Origin: Scolanthus callimorphus
Lineage: Eukaryota; Cnidaria; Anthozoa; Actiniaria; Edwardsiidae
NCBI GenBank assembly: GCA_033964015.1
Contig: CM066913.1
Span: forward strand, 28,608,790 to 28,672,789
Reading direction: 5' to 3'
Length of the DNA stretch: 64,000 nt
The notes below the pieces were generated by a model. The model was not told where the DNA came from. It ran no database searches and saw nothing but the letters and a program-made list of their open reading frames with translations. Position numbers and translations under genes: made by a program. This document shows, piece after piece, positions 39,201-45,457 of this stretch; the first letter of the stretch is position 1; each line of letters begins with the position of its first letter.

Positions 39201-39817
39201 TCATTCCCATATTCTCAGCCCTAAATTCAGTATCTTACAGGACTAATTGAGATTTGACTGCATTTTGCCCATGCTCTGGTAGATTGAAAATTAAGGGGCT
39301 GAGAATAAGAGATCAAATCAAGCATCTACTATGAAATCATGAACAGACTGAATAGAACAGCACTTCATCTCTAGATCTGCCATCTCTGGAACTCCTTGGT
39401 CTGTCCCACTCTCTGTCAATATCTCTATCACGGCCTCTATCTCTGCTGCGATCACTGTCTCTGCTACGATCATAATCACGGCGGTCATAATCACGGTCTC
39501 TATCATAGCCACGGTCACGATCTCTGAAATCCCTGTCTGGAGCTTCCTGGTAAAGCCCACGCGCTCTTAGTCTTTCCTTGTCATAATCATGGTCAACATC
39601 TCGTTCTCTGTATCTGAGGTCACGATCACGGTCCAAATCACGATCCCAATTGTCAAGATCTCTGTAGGAATCTCTTTCATCATATGGCTCTCGATCAGAG
39701 AAACGCGATCTTGAAGAATAAGAATCTAGCTCTCGTAAGCGACTTAGCTCTCTGCCAATATTTCTTTCCAACTCTCTTTCAAACAGGTCTATATCCATGG
39801 GGTATCCTCTGCCATTC
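2167..39817 (-). CDS. RBM5/RBM10: RBM5/RBM10-type RNA-binding splicing regulator, 22 exons rebuilt
   Basis: The family consists of nuclear regulators of alternative splicing that act in early spliceosomal complexes. Exons (minus strand, 5' to 3'): 39364-39817, 38581-38904, 38017-38083, 37173-37246, 36650-36736, 36077-36143, 35510-35553, 32309-32425, 32099-32220, 28220-28385, 27569-27599, 27300-27448, 26949-27028, 26540-26628, 18607-18644, 18238-18360, 14829-14955, 14349-14524, 3755-3945, 2701-2764, 2413-2478, 2167-2269. Every junction is GT/AG and the phases match throughout, giving about 913 codons from the ATG at 39798. Domain order is RD/RS-rich N-terminus, RRM1, RanBP2 zinc finger, RRM2, Ala/Gln linker, OCRE, C2H2 finger, KYRDRA box, G-patch. 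Length and order match vertebrate RBM10/RBM5. Whether it precedes the RBM5/RBM10 split cannot be told here. The final few codons after 2167 and any 5' untranslated exon were not located. Confidence 0.93.
3240..3715. repeat. 33-bp minisatellite (about 12-13 units) in an RBM intron
   Basis: Tandem units of 33 bp with the core GACCACCCACCCTGGAATTC lie between RBM exons 2701-2764 and 3755-3945. Because 33 is a multiple of 3, the array stays open in several frames and gives spurious ORFs on both strands (11-residue repeats such as [11 protein letters not shown]). Edge units are degenerate. Confidence 0.9.
3955..4880. repeat. Cluster of degenerate direct repeats with nested small TIR elements
   Basis: A block running from CTTGTTATCCCGC through GATTAAGTTATAGGAGAAG, CCCGAGGCGGCAGAG and GCGCAATGTGAACTA to CAGTCGAAAGG recurs about three times (from ~3965, ~4480 and ~4755-4860). 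Two small inverted-repeat elements are nested inside. One is at about 4379-4472, with ends ATTACACGGTGGC and GCCACCGTGTAAT. The other is at 4586-4753. Confidence 0.72.
4586..4753. mobile_element. Small TIR element (MITE), 168 bp
   Basis: The ends are perfect inverted repeats of 18 bp (CATACACCTTATTCCAAA and its complement). It interrupts a copy of the surrounding direct repeat (GGCGCT to GCAGTCGAAAGG). No coding capacity. Confidence 0.78.
5171..6063 (-). pseudogene. Tyrosine-recombinase remnant of a DIRS/Ngaro-type retroelement
   Basis: This lies downstream of the RT ORF on the same strand, the usual place for the recombinase in Ngaro-like elements. Residues HIGWSS and MLHHYTDL at about 5260-5340 match the C-terminal H/W and Tyr boxes of tyrosine recombinases. 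The preceding HxxR box appears eroded (TPQLARG). The middle part is interrupted by stops and frameshifts around 5560-5790. A separate segment at 5776-6063 has CPQC and may be a linker. It is not functional as it stands. Confidence 0.75.
6070..8325 (-). mobile_element. DIRS/Ngaro-type reverse transcriptase/RNase H ORF (751 aa)
   Basis: A long open frame in the 10.4-kb RBM intron. It shows RT finger/palm signatures ([16 protein letters not shown], then [11 protein letters not shown], then [11 protein letters not shown]) and an RNase H-like region ([12 protein letters not shown], then [12 protein letters not shown], then NPADAPSRA). It ends with the [10 protein letters not shown] to FPPFVLMG tail typical of tyrosine-recombinase retroelements. 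Two lesions stand out. The catalytic YxDD box reads YIDA (GCC codon at about 7469), and a 60-bp in-frame tandem duplication at 6818-6937 repeats [18 protein letters not shown]. The frame is otherwise open, suggesting a fairly recent copy. The start at 8325 is only the first ATG. Confidence 0.88.
8392..8744. repeat. 80-bp direct repeat pair upstream of the retroelement ORF
   Basis: Segments 8392-8472 and 8663-8744 are nearly identical, with three substitutions. Both begin TTTGTGACCCACAGGTCGAG and end GGCCCTCCGAG. They flank about 190 bp just 5' of the RT ORF. They may be part of the element's split direct repeats, which is an inference. No matching copy was seen at the 3' end near 5.1 kb. Confidence 0.65.
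8830..10814. other. Intronic stretch without recognised features
   Basis: This AT-rich sequence lies within the 10.4-kb RBM intron. Only short random ORFs are present, and no inverted repeats or domain signatures were recognised. Confidence 0.5.
10817..11273. mobile_element. TIR element (pogo/Tigger-like MITE), 457 bp, TA target duplication
   Basis: The ends are CAGTGGTACCTCTATTAA and its inverse, flanked by TA on both sides. The interior is built of degenerate AAGCGGCCAC blocks. A partial copy in the opposite orientation lies at about 38227-38380. The CAGTG...ACCTC end with a TA target is typical of pogo/Tigger families. Confidence 0.85.
11456..11990 (-). pseudogene. Degenerate Gag-like fragment with a broken CCHC knuckle
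   Basis: The frame at 11456-11815 has a Pro/Ser-rich stretch and then [14 protein letters not shown], a zinc-knuckle pattern (CX2CX4HX4C) with Tyr at the His position. Further upstream another frame reads [17 protein letters not shown] before a stop, suggesting an eroded continuation. It lies 3 kb upstream of the RT ORF on the same strand and could be the Gag of the same retroelement family, but a separate insertion is equally possible. Confidence 0.5.
12108..12979. repeat. Composite repeat bounded by AGCGGAACTCC-type ends, with CRE/E-box tandem units
   Basis: The left end is AGCGGAACTCCCGG and the right end is GGAGCTCCGCT, next to a GC-rich hairpin (GCGCGGGCC AAA GGCCCGCGC) at 12947-12967. 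Inside, from about 12220 to 12600, three units of about 115-130 bp share ACTTAGACAACTT, GTTTGGTTGTC, a TGACGTCA pair and CACGTG. A GGACGG-rich stretch lies at 12680-12710. The element class is uncertain. The terminal hairpin recalls Helitron-like non-autonomous elements. Confidence 0.6.
12985..13980. other. Intronic stretch without recognised features
   Basis: This is AT-rich sequence inside the 10.4-kb RBM intron. No coding signature or clear repeat was seen. Confidence 0.45.
14349..14955 (-). CDS. RBM5/RBM10: RBM5/10 acidic segment and C2H2 zinc finger exons
   Basis: Exons 14829-14955 and 14349-14524 encode a Pro-rich stretch, an acidic stretch ([11 protein letters not shown]) and the C2H2 finger (ACLLCKRQF then HMQFSDLHK). 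The donor after DLHK is AAG/gtacgc at 14348. The donor of the first exon is taken as CCTG/gtgggt because that alone keeps phase. The short intron between them holds four copies of a 48-bp tandem repeat. Confidence 0.9.
14552..14745. repeat. 48-bp tandem repeat, four copies
   Basis: Units run TCATTATACTACAGGCTACT to AGAATGTGATGTG. They lie in the 304-bp intron between RBM exons 14349-14524 and 14829-14955. Confidence 0.9.
14966..15506. repeat. 39-bp minisatellite, left block (about 14 units)
   Basis: Units of the form GATAGGATAAGAGTCAGATA + ACTGAGAGGGTAAGATAAA, with two alternating variants (GATGAG/AACATAAAG and GATAAG/AAGATAAAG). It begins 11 bp after the acceptor of exon 14829-14955. It is the same family as 16808-18172. 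Confidence 0.95.
15507..16805. other. 1.3-kb non-satellite segment splitting the 39-bp array
   Basis: This is unique sequence between the two blocks of the same minisatellite, so it is probably an insertion. No clear terminal inverted repeats were seen. It contains a tandem duplication of about 60-65 bp at 16587-16706 (GAGTCACGTGATCTG through CCTTTTGCGGGCCC, twice). No coding signature was recognised. Confidence 0.55.
16808..18172. repeat. 39-bp minisatellite, right block (about 35 units)
   Basis: It continues the 39-bp family of 14966-15506 in the same orientation. One unit is shortened at about 17143 and another lacks bases at about 17866, which shifts the apparent reading frame. A 504-aa ORF arises only from the unit length being divisible by 3. 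Confidence 0.95.
18238..26628 (-). CDS. RBM5/RBM10: RBM5/10 Thr/Ser-rich and basic region exons after OCRE
   Basis: Exons 26540-26628 (Thr/Ser/Ala-rich), 18607-18644 ([12 protein letters not shown]) and 18238-18360 ([13 protein letters not shown]) match the conserved family stretch [14 protein letters not shown] that follows OCRE. The 7.9-kb intron between the first two contains both 55-bp minisatellite arrays and a LINE fragment. Confidence 0.88.
19143..21020. repeat. 55-bp minisatellite array, plus orientation (about 34 units)
   Basis: Units are GTGAGTAGTGAGTATGTGAA + TAAGAGTAACAAGCACACAC + GCCGCCAACATACTA. A common 56-bp variant contains GAGTAATGTG. A small local expansion of GCCGCCAC occurs at 20175-20200. 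It lies in the RBM intron 18645-26539. A detached 2-unit remnant sits at 21330-21455, and an inverted array lies at 24917-26175. Confidence 0.96.
21021..21330. repeat. (ACAT)n tract and interspersed sequence between 55-bp units
   Basis: ACATACATACATACATACAT followed by CTTTATTTAGGCAC is, on the minus strand, an AATAAAG signal followed by a TATG microsatellite. Such a tail is common at LINE 3' ends. The segment separates the main array from its two-unit remnant, suggesting an insertion. Confidence 0.5.
21330..21455. repeat. Two-unit remnant of the 55-bp minisatellite
   Basis: It has the same unit and orientation as 19143-21020 and ends at GAGTAACAAGGGTAC. Confidence 0.9.
21560..21793 (-). pseudogene. 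LINE reverse-transcriptase fragment
   Basis: The minus-strand frame contains [27 protein letters not shown]. These match the RT block NWRGI-TLL...KVF-RI...E-Q-GFR-GRGC of non-LTR (CR1/Jockey-group) elements. Only about 70 residues remain and the catalytic palm is absent. Confidence 0.72.
22620..23210. mobile_element. Short palindromic elements around AGCATTAGAGCA ends
   Basis: A hairpin-like element at about 23103-23202 has ends AGCATTAGAGCACAACTTTC and its near-complement GAAAGTTGTGCTCTAAATGCT. A related single end starts at 22625. A second inverted repeat, GGGAGAGAC..GTCTCTCTC, occurs at 22682-22728. A 36-bp motif (CTTTTAGG..GCCTAAATCTATATATTA) at 22930-22966 recurs at 48538-48575 and inverted at 12079-12112. 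Confidence 0.55.
24122..24335. mobile_element. Small inverted-end element with a 57-bp G tract
   Basis: The left side is GCGTAGCCAGGAATTTCTGA followed by 57 G at 24147-24203. The right side is a GGGGCAG then C tract at about 24302-24318, followed by CCTGGCTATGCCCTG. The GCGTAGCCAGG and CCTGGCTATGCC ends are inverted, suggesting a MITE whose internal G/C runs expanded. Confidence 0.65.
24917..26175. repeat. 55-bp minisatellite array, inverted orientation (about 23 units)
   Basis: Reverse complement of the 19143-21020 family (TAGTATGTTGGCGGCGTGTG units). Both arrays are in the same RBM intron, separated by about 3.9 kb. Confidence 0.96.
26655..26790. repeat. Tandem duplication of about 58 bp
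   Basis: The segment GAACGAAACCTAAGATTGTT to GATATAGAGGATAGC occurs twice in a row, with a third partial start at 26777. It lies in the intron between RBM exons 26540-26628 and 26949-27028. Confidence 0.85.
26949..27448 (-). CDS. RBM5/RBM10: RBM5/10 OCRE domain exons
   Basis: Exons 27300-27448 and 26949-27028 encode the aromatic octamer-repeat OCRE domain. It shows [18 protein letters not shown], then [14 protein letters not shown], ending in YVPV. In the human proteins OCRE binds proline-rich tails of SmN/B/B' proteins. Tyrosine spacing is intact and the junction is phase 0. Confidence 0.93.
27569..28385 (-). CDS. RBM5/RBM10: RBM5/10 Ala/Gln-rich linker exons
   Basis: Exons 28220-28385 (55 codons, with [11 protein letters not shown] resembling the ASTAIAAAQW stretch of the family) and 27569-27599 (10 codons, Gln-rich) form the linker between RRM2 and OCRE. 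The intervening intron contains a 24-bp G run at 27827-27850. Confidence 0.83.
27827..27850. repeat. 24-bp G homopolymer
   Basis: An uninterrupted G24 lies in the RBM intron between exons 27569-27599 and 28220-28385. Length in the assembly is unreliable for such tracts. Confidence 0.9.
28489..31301. repeat. 73-bp minisatellite (about 38 units) built of three related ~24-bp subunits
   Basis: Each 73-bp unit is GTGAATGACAGTTACTAGGT.., TGAATGGCAGTAACTATGTA.., GTGAATAACAGTAACTAAGC... The three sub-blocks are diverged copies of one ancestral 24-bp repeat, so this is a higher-order array. Variant units (GGCACCATG, TTAATAGG) are clustered, indicating local homogenisation. A few bases of the array resume after the transposon at 32018. 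Confidence 0.96.
31304..32015. mobile_element. TIR element of about 712 bp inserted at TA inside the 73-bp array
   Basis: The ends are CCATATTTACCCGTATA(T)AAGACGCAC and its inverse. TA flanks both sides, and removing the element rejoins GACAGTA/ACTAGGCACAGTG, a normal array unit. A second inverted-repeat core lies inside at about 31637-31830 (GCAGGCGTTT..ACGCCTGC with GAGTTCGTCGTCG and CGAACTC), resembling the segment at 46925-46995. Confidence 0.85.
32099..35553 (-). CDS. RBM5/RBM10: RBM5/10 RRM2 exons
   Basis: Exons 35510-35553, 32309-32425 and 32099-32220 encode RRM2. They contain [14 protein letters not shown] (RNP2), then RGFCFVEM (RNP1), then the C-terminal strand [12 protein letters not shown]. 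The intron between the first two holds the 43-bp minisatellite, split by a 1.96-kb inverted-repeat element. The donor used at 32098 (ACAAG/gtgctt) is inferred from phase with the next exon. An alternative donor AACA/gtgagc lies in the same exon but would shift the frame. Confidence 0.87.
32625..33055. repeat. 43-bp minisatellite, left block (about 10 units)
   Basis: Units are GGTATCTGTCAGGTTGTGTT + GGTGTGGATATGCATATATACAG, with sporadic 4-bp CTAG insertions. The block is interrupted at 33056 by a TIR element and continues at 35016. Confidence 0.95.
33056..35015. mobile_element. 1.96-kb TIR element with ACTCGCGAGT-rich arms, TA target duplication
   Basis: Arms of roughly 80 bp are near-perfect inverted repeats. 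They start CCGTACCGCCCTCGAGTAAC and contain repeated ACTCGCGAGTC and CTTTCGAGT palindromes. TA lies on each side (33054-33055 and 35016-35017). The interior has about three tandem copies of a ~210-bp unit (33674-34320, beginning GTTCGAACAAGAAGCCGAGT). No transposase was found, so it is non-autonomous. Confidence 0.85.
35016..35385. repeat. 43-bp minisatellite, right block (about 8 units)
   Basis: Same unit and orientation as 32625-33055. The two blocks form one array split by the 1.96-kb element. Confidence 0.95.
35909..35985. repeat. Hairpin with 16-bp perfect arms
   Basis: Arms are GCCAAACCAATTCAAC (35909-35924) and its inverse (35970-35985). Just upstream, TGGTTAGTGCAGTGGTAGAG resembles a tRNA A box. 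No matching B box or cloverleaf was found, so it may be a SINE relic. Confidence 0.5.
36077..36143 (-). CDS. RBM5/RBM10: RBM5/10 RanBP2-type zinc finger exon
   Basis: This 67-bp exon supplies the remaining cysteines of a RanBP2-type finger: CGTQNF, then CFNCGEPKP. The first cysteine is in the preceding exon (WACSK). The finger binds single-stranded GGU-type RNA in the family. The donor is CCAG/gttagt and the acceptor is ttcag. Confidence 0.9.
36650..38083 (-). CDS. RBM5/RBM10: RBM5/10 RRM1 exons
   Basis: Exons 38017-38083, 37173-37246 and 36650-36736 complete the first RNA recognition motif. The RNP1-like segment is RGFGFVEF. The last exon carries beta-4 and the WACSK that leads into the zinc finger. 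None of the three was obvious as a long open frame. They were found by splice signals, phase (1, 0, 0) and family similarity. Confidence 0.9.
37320..37640. repeat. Probable interspersed repeat in an RBM intron
   Basis: A GC-rich patch with CCCCTCCCCCCTCCC, GGAAAATCCAGAGG and GGAATGGATATTTTCTGG differs sharply from its flanks. It yields overlapping ORFs without domain signatures. Judged a transposon fragment on composition only. Confidence 0.35.
38227..38380. mobile_element. Partial copy of the 10817-11273 element
   Basis: It begins TA-CAGTGGAACCTCTA, and later GGAGGTAGTACAAGAAAAG, CACTGTTGCACTGTAA and AAATGCTTCTCAAAGAAC match the opposite strand of the 10.8-kb element. The far end is missing or eroded. 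Confidence 0.75.
38581..39817 (-). CDS. RBM5/RBM10: RBM5/10 N-terminal RD/RS-rich exons
   Basis: Two exons (39364-39817 and 38581-38904) encode an arginine-aspartate/serine-rich low-complexity head, with runs of DRDRD and SRDRD, which is typical of the RBM5/6/10 N-terminus. The first usable ATG is at 39798 and begins [13 protein letters not shown] good acceptor lies just upstream at 39818-39819, so a further 5' exon is likely. The donor at 39363 reads GAA/gtgctg and the donor at 38580 reads GAT/gtatgt. The second exon ends inside the first beta strand of RRM1 (residues [15 protein letters not shown]). Confidence 0.88.
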
Positions 39818-41012
39818 CTGAAGCACCCAATAATTATAAACGTGTCAGTATAAATGTAACATGCAATTTACTATACATCTTATGTGATAATGCCCTTCAT
39901 CAGTTTGTGCCCAGAGTGGATTCCATTGAGATAGATAAACAAGGTTTCTTTTTATAACTTGAGGAAGGAATCTACATGCTCTTTCATACCCATACTTCAT
40001 GCTGCATCCGAAGGGTCTATATTTCTAATGGGTAGGTAAGCTGAGATAGGAGAAACCCTTGCTTAAACTTGTGAGTTCAGGGTGGATTCGCAGTCATGTG
40101 GTTTCAAAGCTGTTAAACACAAGGTTCTGGTATAAAAGGGACAAGACCTCCCAACTTAAACAGACCTCTAAAACTTTCTTTCTTGAAATTCAATATCAAA
40201 GGCATGAGAACATACTGGCCTGTGATTGGGTATATTGTTTGTGGTTGAGAATATGCCCAATCACAGCACAGCAGTGTTTACTAGCTATTTTTAAATAAAA
40301 ATAGTTGTGTTGTCAGTCTCTTTGAGCAGAAATCCTTGAGCACGGTCATAAGTATGAATGTTTTGCTGCCTATGCGCCATAGCTCCTTTTGCTCAGACTT
40401 TTTGTAAGTGCTAAAGAAGCAGCAACAGTACTTTCACTGGCTAAAACTTGAGCATGCACTGATAACCTCTCAAAGTGAGAGTTGTTTTCAGGATACAGGA
40501 AACAATAATTTCCTTCCCTGATGGTTTCTTTACTCTTCTTTTATGTGCAAGACACATCTGGTAAAATTCATTTCATTAGTTCTTAAAAACTTTGTGTTCT
40601 GCATTGATTTCAAAGAATTGAAGTGAGCATCATGTGCTATGTCATTTTGTGAAACTGTTGCATCAAAATCCACCTATTCTTCATTTTACATCTTGCTTAC
40701 AAGTTCCCTCGGGAGTTGTTTCTAATAATGAAAAGTGAAAGTAGATCTGGAGTTTGAACACAGTTTGCAATGGTTTTACACAATCTGTTTTAAATAAAAT
40801 GCCAGAACCATTTGAATCATGTGTCAGAATTCTGGGATATTCCTTTCTGTAATGGAAAGTTTTGCTTTCTAGGTTAGATGTCTGTTAGATGTCTATTAGA
40901 ATTGTTGTGTTTATGTTTACTGTTCAATTGTCTTCAATCATATAGTGCTCAAGATACCAAGAAATTGCCCAAATCTGGCACATACAAAAATGGATTTTAC
41001 CACATGCATCCC
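39818..41012. other. Upstream of the first recognised RBM coding exon; no feature recognised
   Basis: This presumably is the first intron or leader of the RBM gene. No convincing exon, CpG-rich promoter or repeat was identified. Confidence 0.4.
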
Positions 41013-41015
41013 TAA

Positions 41016-41236
41016 AGCCCGGTGCACACTAGTGATATGAAGACACAAGGATGTTATGTTGCAACGAAAAAAGCATGGGAAATACTAGAAATAATCAAAA
41101 ATTTCCATGGATCATCATTTGACCACATCACCAAAGCAGTTTTGTGTGACTTTTGTGCTCTTCATCTTTTCGAAACCACTTAATTTTGTTTGCCTGATAT
41201 TTTCCTTATGTCGTTGTCACAAGTGTGCACCAGGCT
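41016..41236. mobile_element. 221-bp TIR element with TAA target duplication
   Basis: The ends are AGCCCGGTGCACAC and GTGTGCACCAGGCT, flanked by TAA at 41013-41015 and 41237-41239. A 3-bp TWA target site is the signature of PIF/Harbinger-group elements. Confidence 0.78.
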
Positions 41237-41285
41237 TAATGGGAAAGGGATATGGTTATCTAAGGACGAGAAGCTACTACCAGCT

Positions 41286-41720
41286 ATTAGTATAATTACT
41301 CAAGTGATTATAAGAATTTCTGCGCACTGATTGGTCAAGAGTTAATTTTCTCTTGGTGATTATAACAGGTGATTATAACATTGAAAGGATTGGAAGTGTG
41401 CATGCCAGTTTTGTAAGGATCGAGAAAAAATGAATCACTTGAATTAGTCTCCGAAGGCAACATGATTATCAGCGAATAGTCAGCGAGACGAATTTCTGAT
41501 AATCATGTCGCCTTCGGGAACAAATTGTTAATTAGTATAACTACTCAAGTGATTATAAAAAATTCTGCATGCTGAGTGGTGAAGAGGTTTGTTTTCTCTT
41601 GCTATAATCACCAACAATTATCAATTATAACATTGGGAGTGCCTTCACAAGTTTTGTTACTATCATGAAAAAAACAAAAACTTTAAATCTTATGAAACAC
41701 TTGAGCAATTATACTAAAAC
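41286..41720. repeat. Duplicated ATTAGTATAATTACTCAAG block with an internal palindrome
   Basis: The block at 41286-41390 recurs diverged at 41532-41640 (TTAGTATAACTACTCAAGTG). Between them CGAAGGCAACATGATTATCAG is inverted to CTGATAATCATGTCGCCTTCG. This is a degenerate palindromic element. Confidence 0.6.
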
Positions 41721-42582
41721 AATCAGTCGCCTCAGGCTCCGTGAATATCGGTTAAATTGTTAAAATACTAGTACAGGATAGGTAATTTCACATAAAATTA
41801 TCATCGTTCTTGTAGGCTGCTAATTAAGTCTTGCCTCGAATTATCCATTTTGTCGCAGCTTCAATGACGGTTTTTCTAATGGTGTTCACTCCACTCTTGT
41901 CTACACTTCCATCAGGCGAGTCAAATCATTGCATTTGACAAGCCAGTTGCGGAAAAATCTCGCCTGCTTCCACAAACCAACCAAACCTGAAAAGGCCAAC
42001 GTACTAAGTCAGACGCTAAACATCAAGAAAACATTCGATATGGCTACAACCTTGGACCCTAAAACACGCAAAGTTCGACGAAAATCAGTTCGGAGAGCGA
42101 CGCAAATCGATGCAAGACATCACAATCTAACAAACATGGCGGTTCGCTTCGACGTGTGAAGGCAGCAATTTGACGGGGGTTTCCGGACCCTAGAGGATAA
42201 AACCCTGAAACAAAACATGAATCAAATGCAACATAATATGTAGAGTCGCATTAGGAAGCAACAAACCTCTTAAAAGTGCTGACTCTTCACTTGTGACTCC
42301 TTTTATAAGCTCGCTCAACTCCTAACGTACTTTCATAGTCGGATCTTTCCCAGCACACACGAGTGGCAGGTTACTAAGCTCAAGGGGATCTCGTCCCGGG
42401 GTCTTCTGGGTAATTCTGAGTATCGACGCAAAAAGACCCGTTTTATAGTCGCGAAAACCGCACGTATACAGAGAATATAAGCAAGAGGTGAAGGTGACTG
42501 AGAATGCTAAGATTTGTGCGAATTCAGATCACCACAGGCGATCGCGAGAAACAGCCGTAAAATGCATAGGGGGTAAATTTTC

Positions 42583-42894
42583 TTACCTGCTAGCAGAGGC
42601 CTCTTTTCTTTGCATGTCGCTGGCTGAGGTTCGCGCAAGAAGGTTCGCGTAGCCTGTTGAGGTTCGCGTAGCCTGCTTGCAGGCAGTTTTTGCGATTTTT
42701 GCGCTCGCCCCCGGGACCGCGCGCCTCAAAATTCCAAGATGGCGCCCGATCATCGAACGGACCGGGTTTTCCGCGATAAAAACACTCAGTACCGCCTGCA
42801 AGCAGGCTAAGGTTCGCGAGGAAAAGAGACTCTCTTTTCCTCGCGAACCACAGCCAGCGAAATGCAAAGAAAAGAGGCCTCTGCTAGCAGGGAA
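42583..42894. mobile_element. 312-bp palindromic MITE with 9-bp target duplication
   Basis: Long inverted arms begin CTGCTAGCAGAGGCCTCTTT, with nested GCTGGCTG / CAGCCAGC and GGTTCGCG / CGCGAACC segments. The perfect 9-bp direct repeat TAAATTTTC flanks it at 42574-42582 and 42895-42903. A 9-bp duplication with long arms fits Mutator-like elements. Confidence 0.85.
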
Positions 42895-43444
42895 TAAATT
42901 TTCCTGCTTTTTTCGCTAACATATGAGGCAAAAGTTCTTACAGACTTTCCAAATAAGGTAAGGGGGATTTCCTAATAAGGAAGCTTTGCAACGTCGACAA
43001 AACGACAGTTTCGGCGAAATAGTCTAGGCTGACATTCGTCCGAGCATACGGTATGCACAGATAATGGGAGTGCATGTCGAGAAAGGGGGGTTTGGCTTTT
43101 GAAGGTTGCCTAAGGGCAAGTCAGCCCCGCCTTGCACTGTCCTTTGTTATACAGAAGAGTAACCTGGCTTTTTTCCTCTGTTCTTCTAAGGAGCGTGATA
43201 CAGATAGTCTTTATTACTTACAAAACGCCGTTGAAGGTGTGTATGTACAATAGTAATAAAATGTTAAAGAGAAGTAAAAGAAACGATAGATTATTATTAT
43301 TATTATATACTTGTTATTTATTTGTTGCTTGAGGCACTTTTGCGCTTTTCAAAGCATTCATAAATGTAGAAACCCACTCGCATACTAGTACTATCACGAA
43401 TCCTGCAATCTGATTGGTTCCTCTACTCACTATCTATCACGTAA

Positions 43445-44376
43445 GGGACCGTTCATTTTTTATCAGGGAGAGGGGGCTAGTGGAAATGAGGGGGGGGTCA
43501 CCCAAAAACGGCCTGAAAGGTGGGGTCACCCAAAAACATACGCCACTAAAGGGGGGGGGTCACCCAAAAAAATACAAGCACATAACAGGGAGGAAACGAA
43601 AAGTTTGTATTTTTTACAGCATGCAATATGTTTGTTACATGTTTCAACTCGCTTATATGTTTCTAATTCACTCAATACTTAATAAAAATTTCGGCGCGGC
43701 AGAATGTAACATATAATATGCACTGATAGGCCTGCCGGGCAGTCTCTATGTTTGAAAGAACACACCTTAGGTAAGCGTGAGTTCAACGTTTAGTCATTTG
43801 GGCCGCGCTTCAAGCACATGAATAATAATAATTTCTTCATTTGCGGAGCGCATGAAAAATATTACCTAAGGCTCAGGAGCCCTTCACTGAGCTTTCATCT
43901 AACCTATATAATTAGCGTATTTCCTGGGCTCCTGACAGGCTTTGTTTACTATACACAAAAAACCATCTACGCCCTTTTTCTGAGGCTTGATGAAATGTGG
44001 TTATCAAAAGCCTTGGGCGCGCTTCGCGCGCAAAGATTATGTGACCCCCTCTTTATGTAAAATATCTTCTACTAGGTCAAATAGGGGACCTGAGGTGGGT
44101 GTCACGAAAACGTTTAATAGTTCTGAGGGGGGATCGGTTCCTTAGCTTTGACAGAAGTAAGAAAAACGTTAAGAAGAATGAGACTGCATCACTTAAGCAA
44201 GAGTCTATCTTACAGGGCAAGCATTTATAAGGAGGGGGGCACCAGAAAAAATACATTGGATTTTGGGGGGCCACCTAAAAAAATATGGACACTGAAAGGG
44301 GGGGCCACCCAAAAAAATACAGGGTCTCCCCTCATTTGCACCAGCCCCCCCTCCCTGATAAAAAATGAACGGTCCC
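43445..44376. mobile_element. 932-bp TIR element, TAA target duplication
   Basis: The ends are GGGACCGTTCATTTTTTATC and its inverse, flanked by TAA at 43442-43444 and 44377-44379. Near both ends are repeated G-rich GGGGGTCACCCAAAAA modules. No transposase was found. It is PIF/Harbinger-like by target site and GGG terminus. Confidence 0.85.
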
Positions 44377-44589
44377 TAATAGATACTAGTGAGTAGCGAA
44401 AAAGCTCTGTAGTAAACTCTTAAAACCAATTATATTAAAACAAATGCATTTCAGCAACAAATCGAAGGTAGTATGCTAGTGGGTTTCTACTGAAACAATT
44501 AGACTATGAGTTCAAGTTTTCTATGAGTCAAATAGTTATTGACTTATAGAAAACTCAAACTCTTTGTCTAATCAATTGTTAAATCCGGA

Positions 44590-44890
44590 GCGGATCCCGA
44601 AATTCGATTCTATACATCCAATACGCCATATTAGTAAATTGAAAATGTGGTGAATATACCGGCTGAGATAGTAATTTTCAAAACTTCATTATAATCTGGC
44701 TTACTTTTTACAAAGAAATGTCATGGGCAAATACGTCAAGTCGAGGCTGGGAGTAGTAAGCAAGAATCAACAAAGTTTTGGAAATTCATATCTCAGCCAA
44801 TTTTCAAGTAGTTCTTCTGAAACTTTGCAGTTTCACTAATACGGATGTGTAGAATTGAATACCGGGTTTCATTTCCTAATAACTATTATA
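44590..44890. repeat. Interspersed repeat copy related to 54908-55650
   Basis: It shares TTACAAAGAAATGTCATGGG, ATATCTCAGCCA, ACTTTGCAG and CTAATACGGATGTG with the copy in the KDM5 intron. Confidence 0.6.
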
Positions 44891-45457
44891 TATTATTAAT
44901 CAATATTAATGTAATAAAGGTATTACCATAAACTTAATTAAAATTTAGTGAGAACAAAGGCGGAAATGACTCGTACTAAGTGAAGTTGCTTTAAAACGCA
45001 AATATATTGCCTTTTGCACGGCCCATATTTAGATGTGGTCAACATATAAGCAAATAAATTATTATTATTCACACCATCAAGGTGATAATTGCCAGTTGAT
45101 CAACATGACTTTTGATGTGACCCATGGTCAGTCCACTGGTTCCATGTCCCTGTTTAATTCTCTACTCAGGAGGTCACTAAGGTACAAGCACCACACATTA
45201 ATAGGAACTCGCCTGCTGTCGGCTGTAGCGAGTGCGTTTATTGCCCCAAATTTTCGTATCTTTTTCGCCATTCATAATGTCAGGACTACATGTAGTCGGC
45301 GAGATCTGTTGAGTTTTCACTATTTGATGTGCTGCAGGTGTACTGCTTTTCAGTTTTTTTCAAATGAAAATATAAATTATAGAAACTCATTAGCACTGCT
45401 TTTGATAACCGTAAATCAAAATAATAGTGTTTGCCCGGGCCTTGTATAAGTTCATTA

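Noticed and set aside
45033..45449. 138-aa plus-strand ORF
   Set aside because: No recognisable domain, no splice or promoter support, and AT-rich random composition. Left as unassigned.
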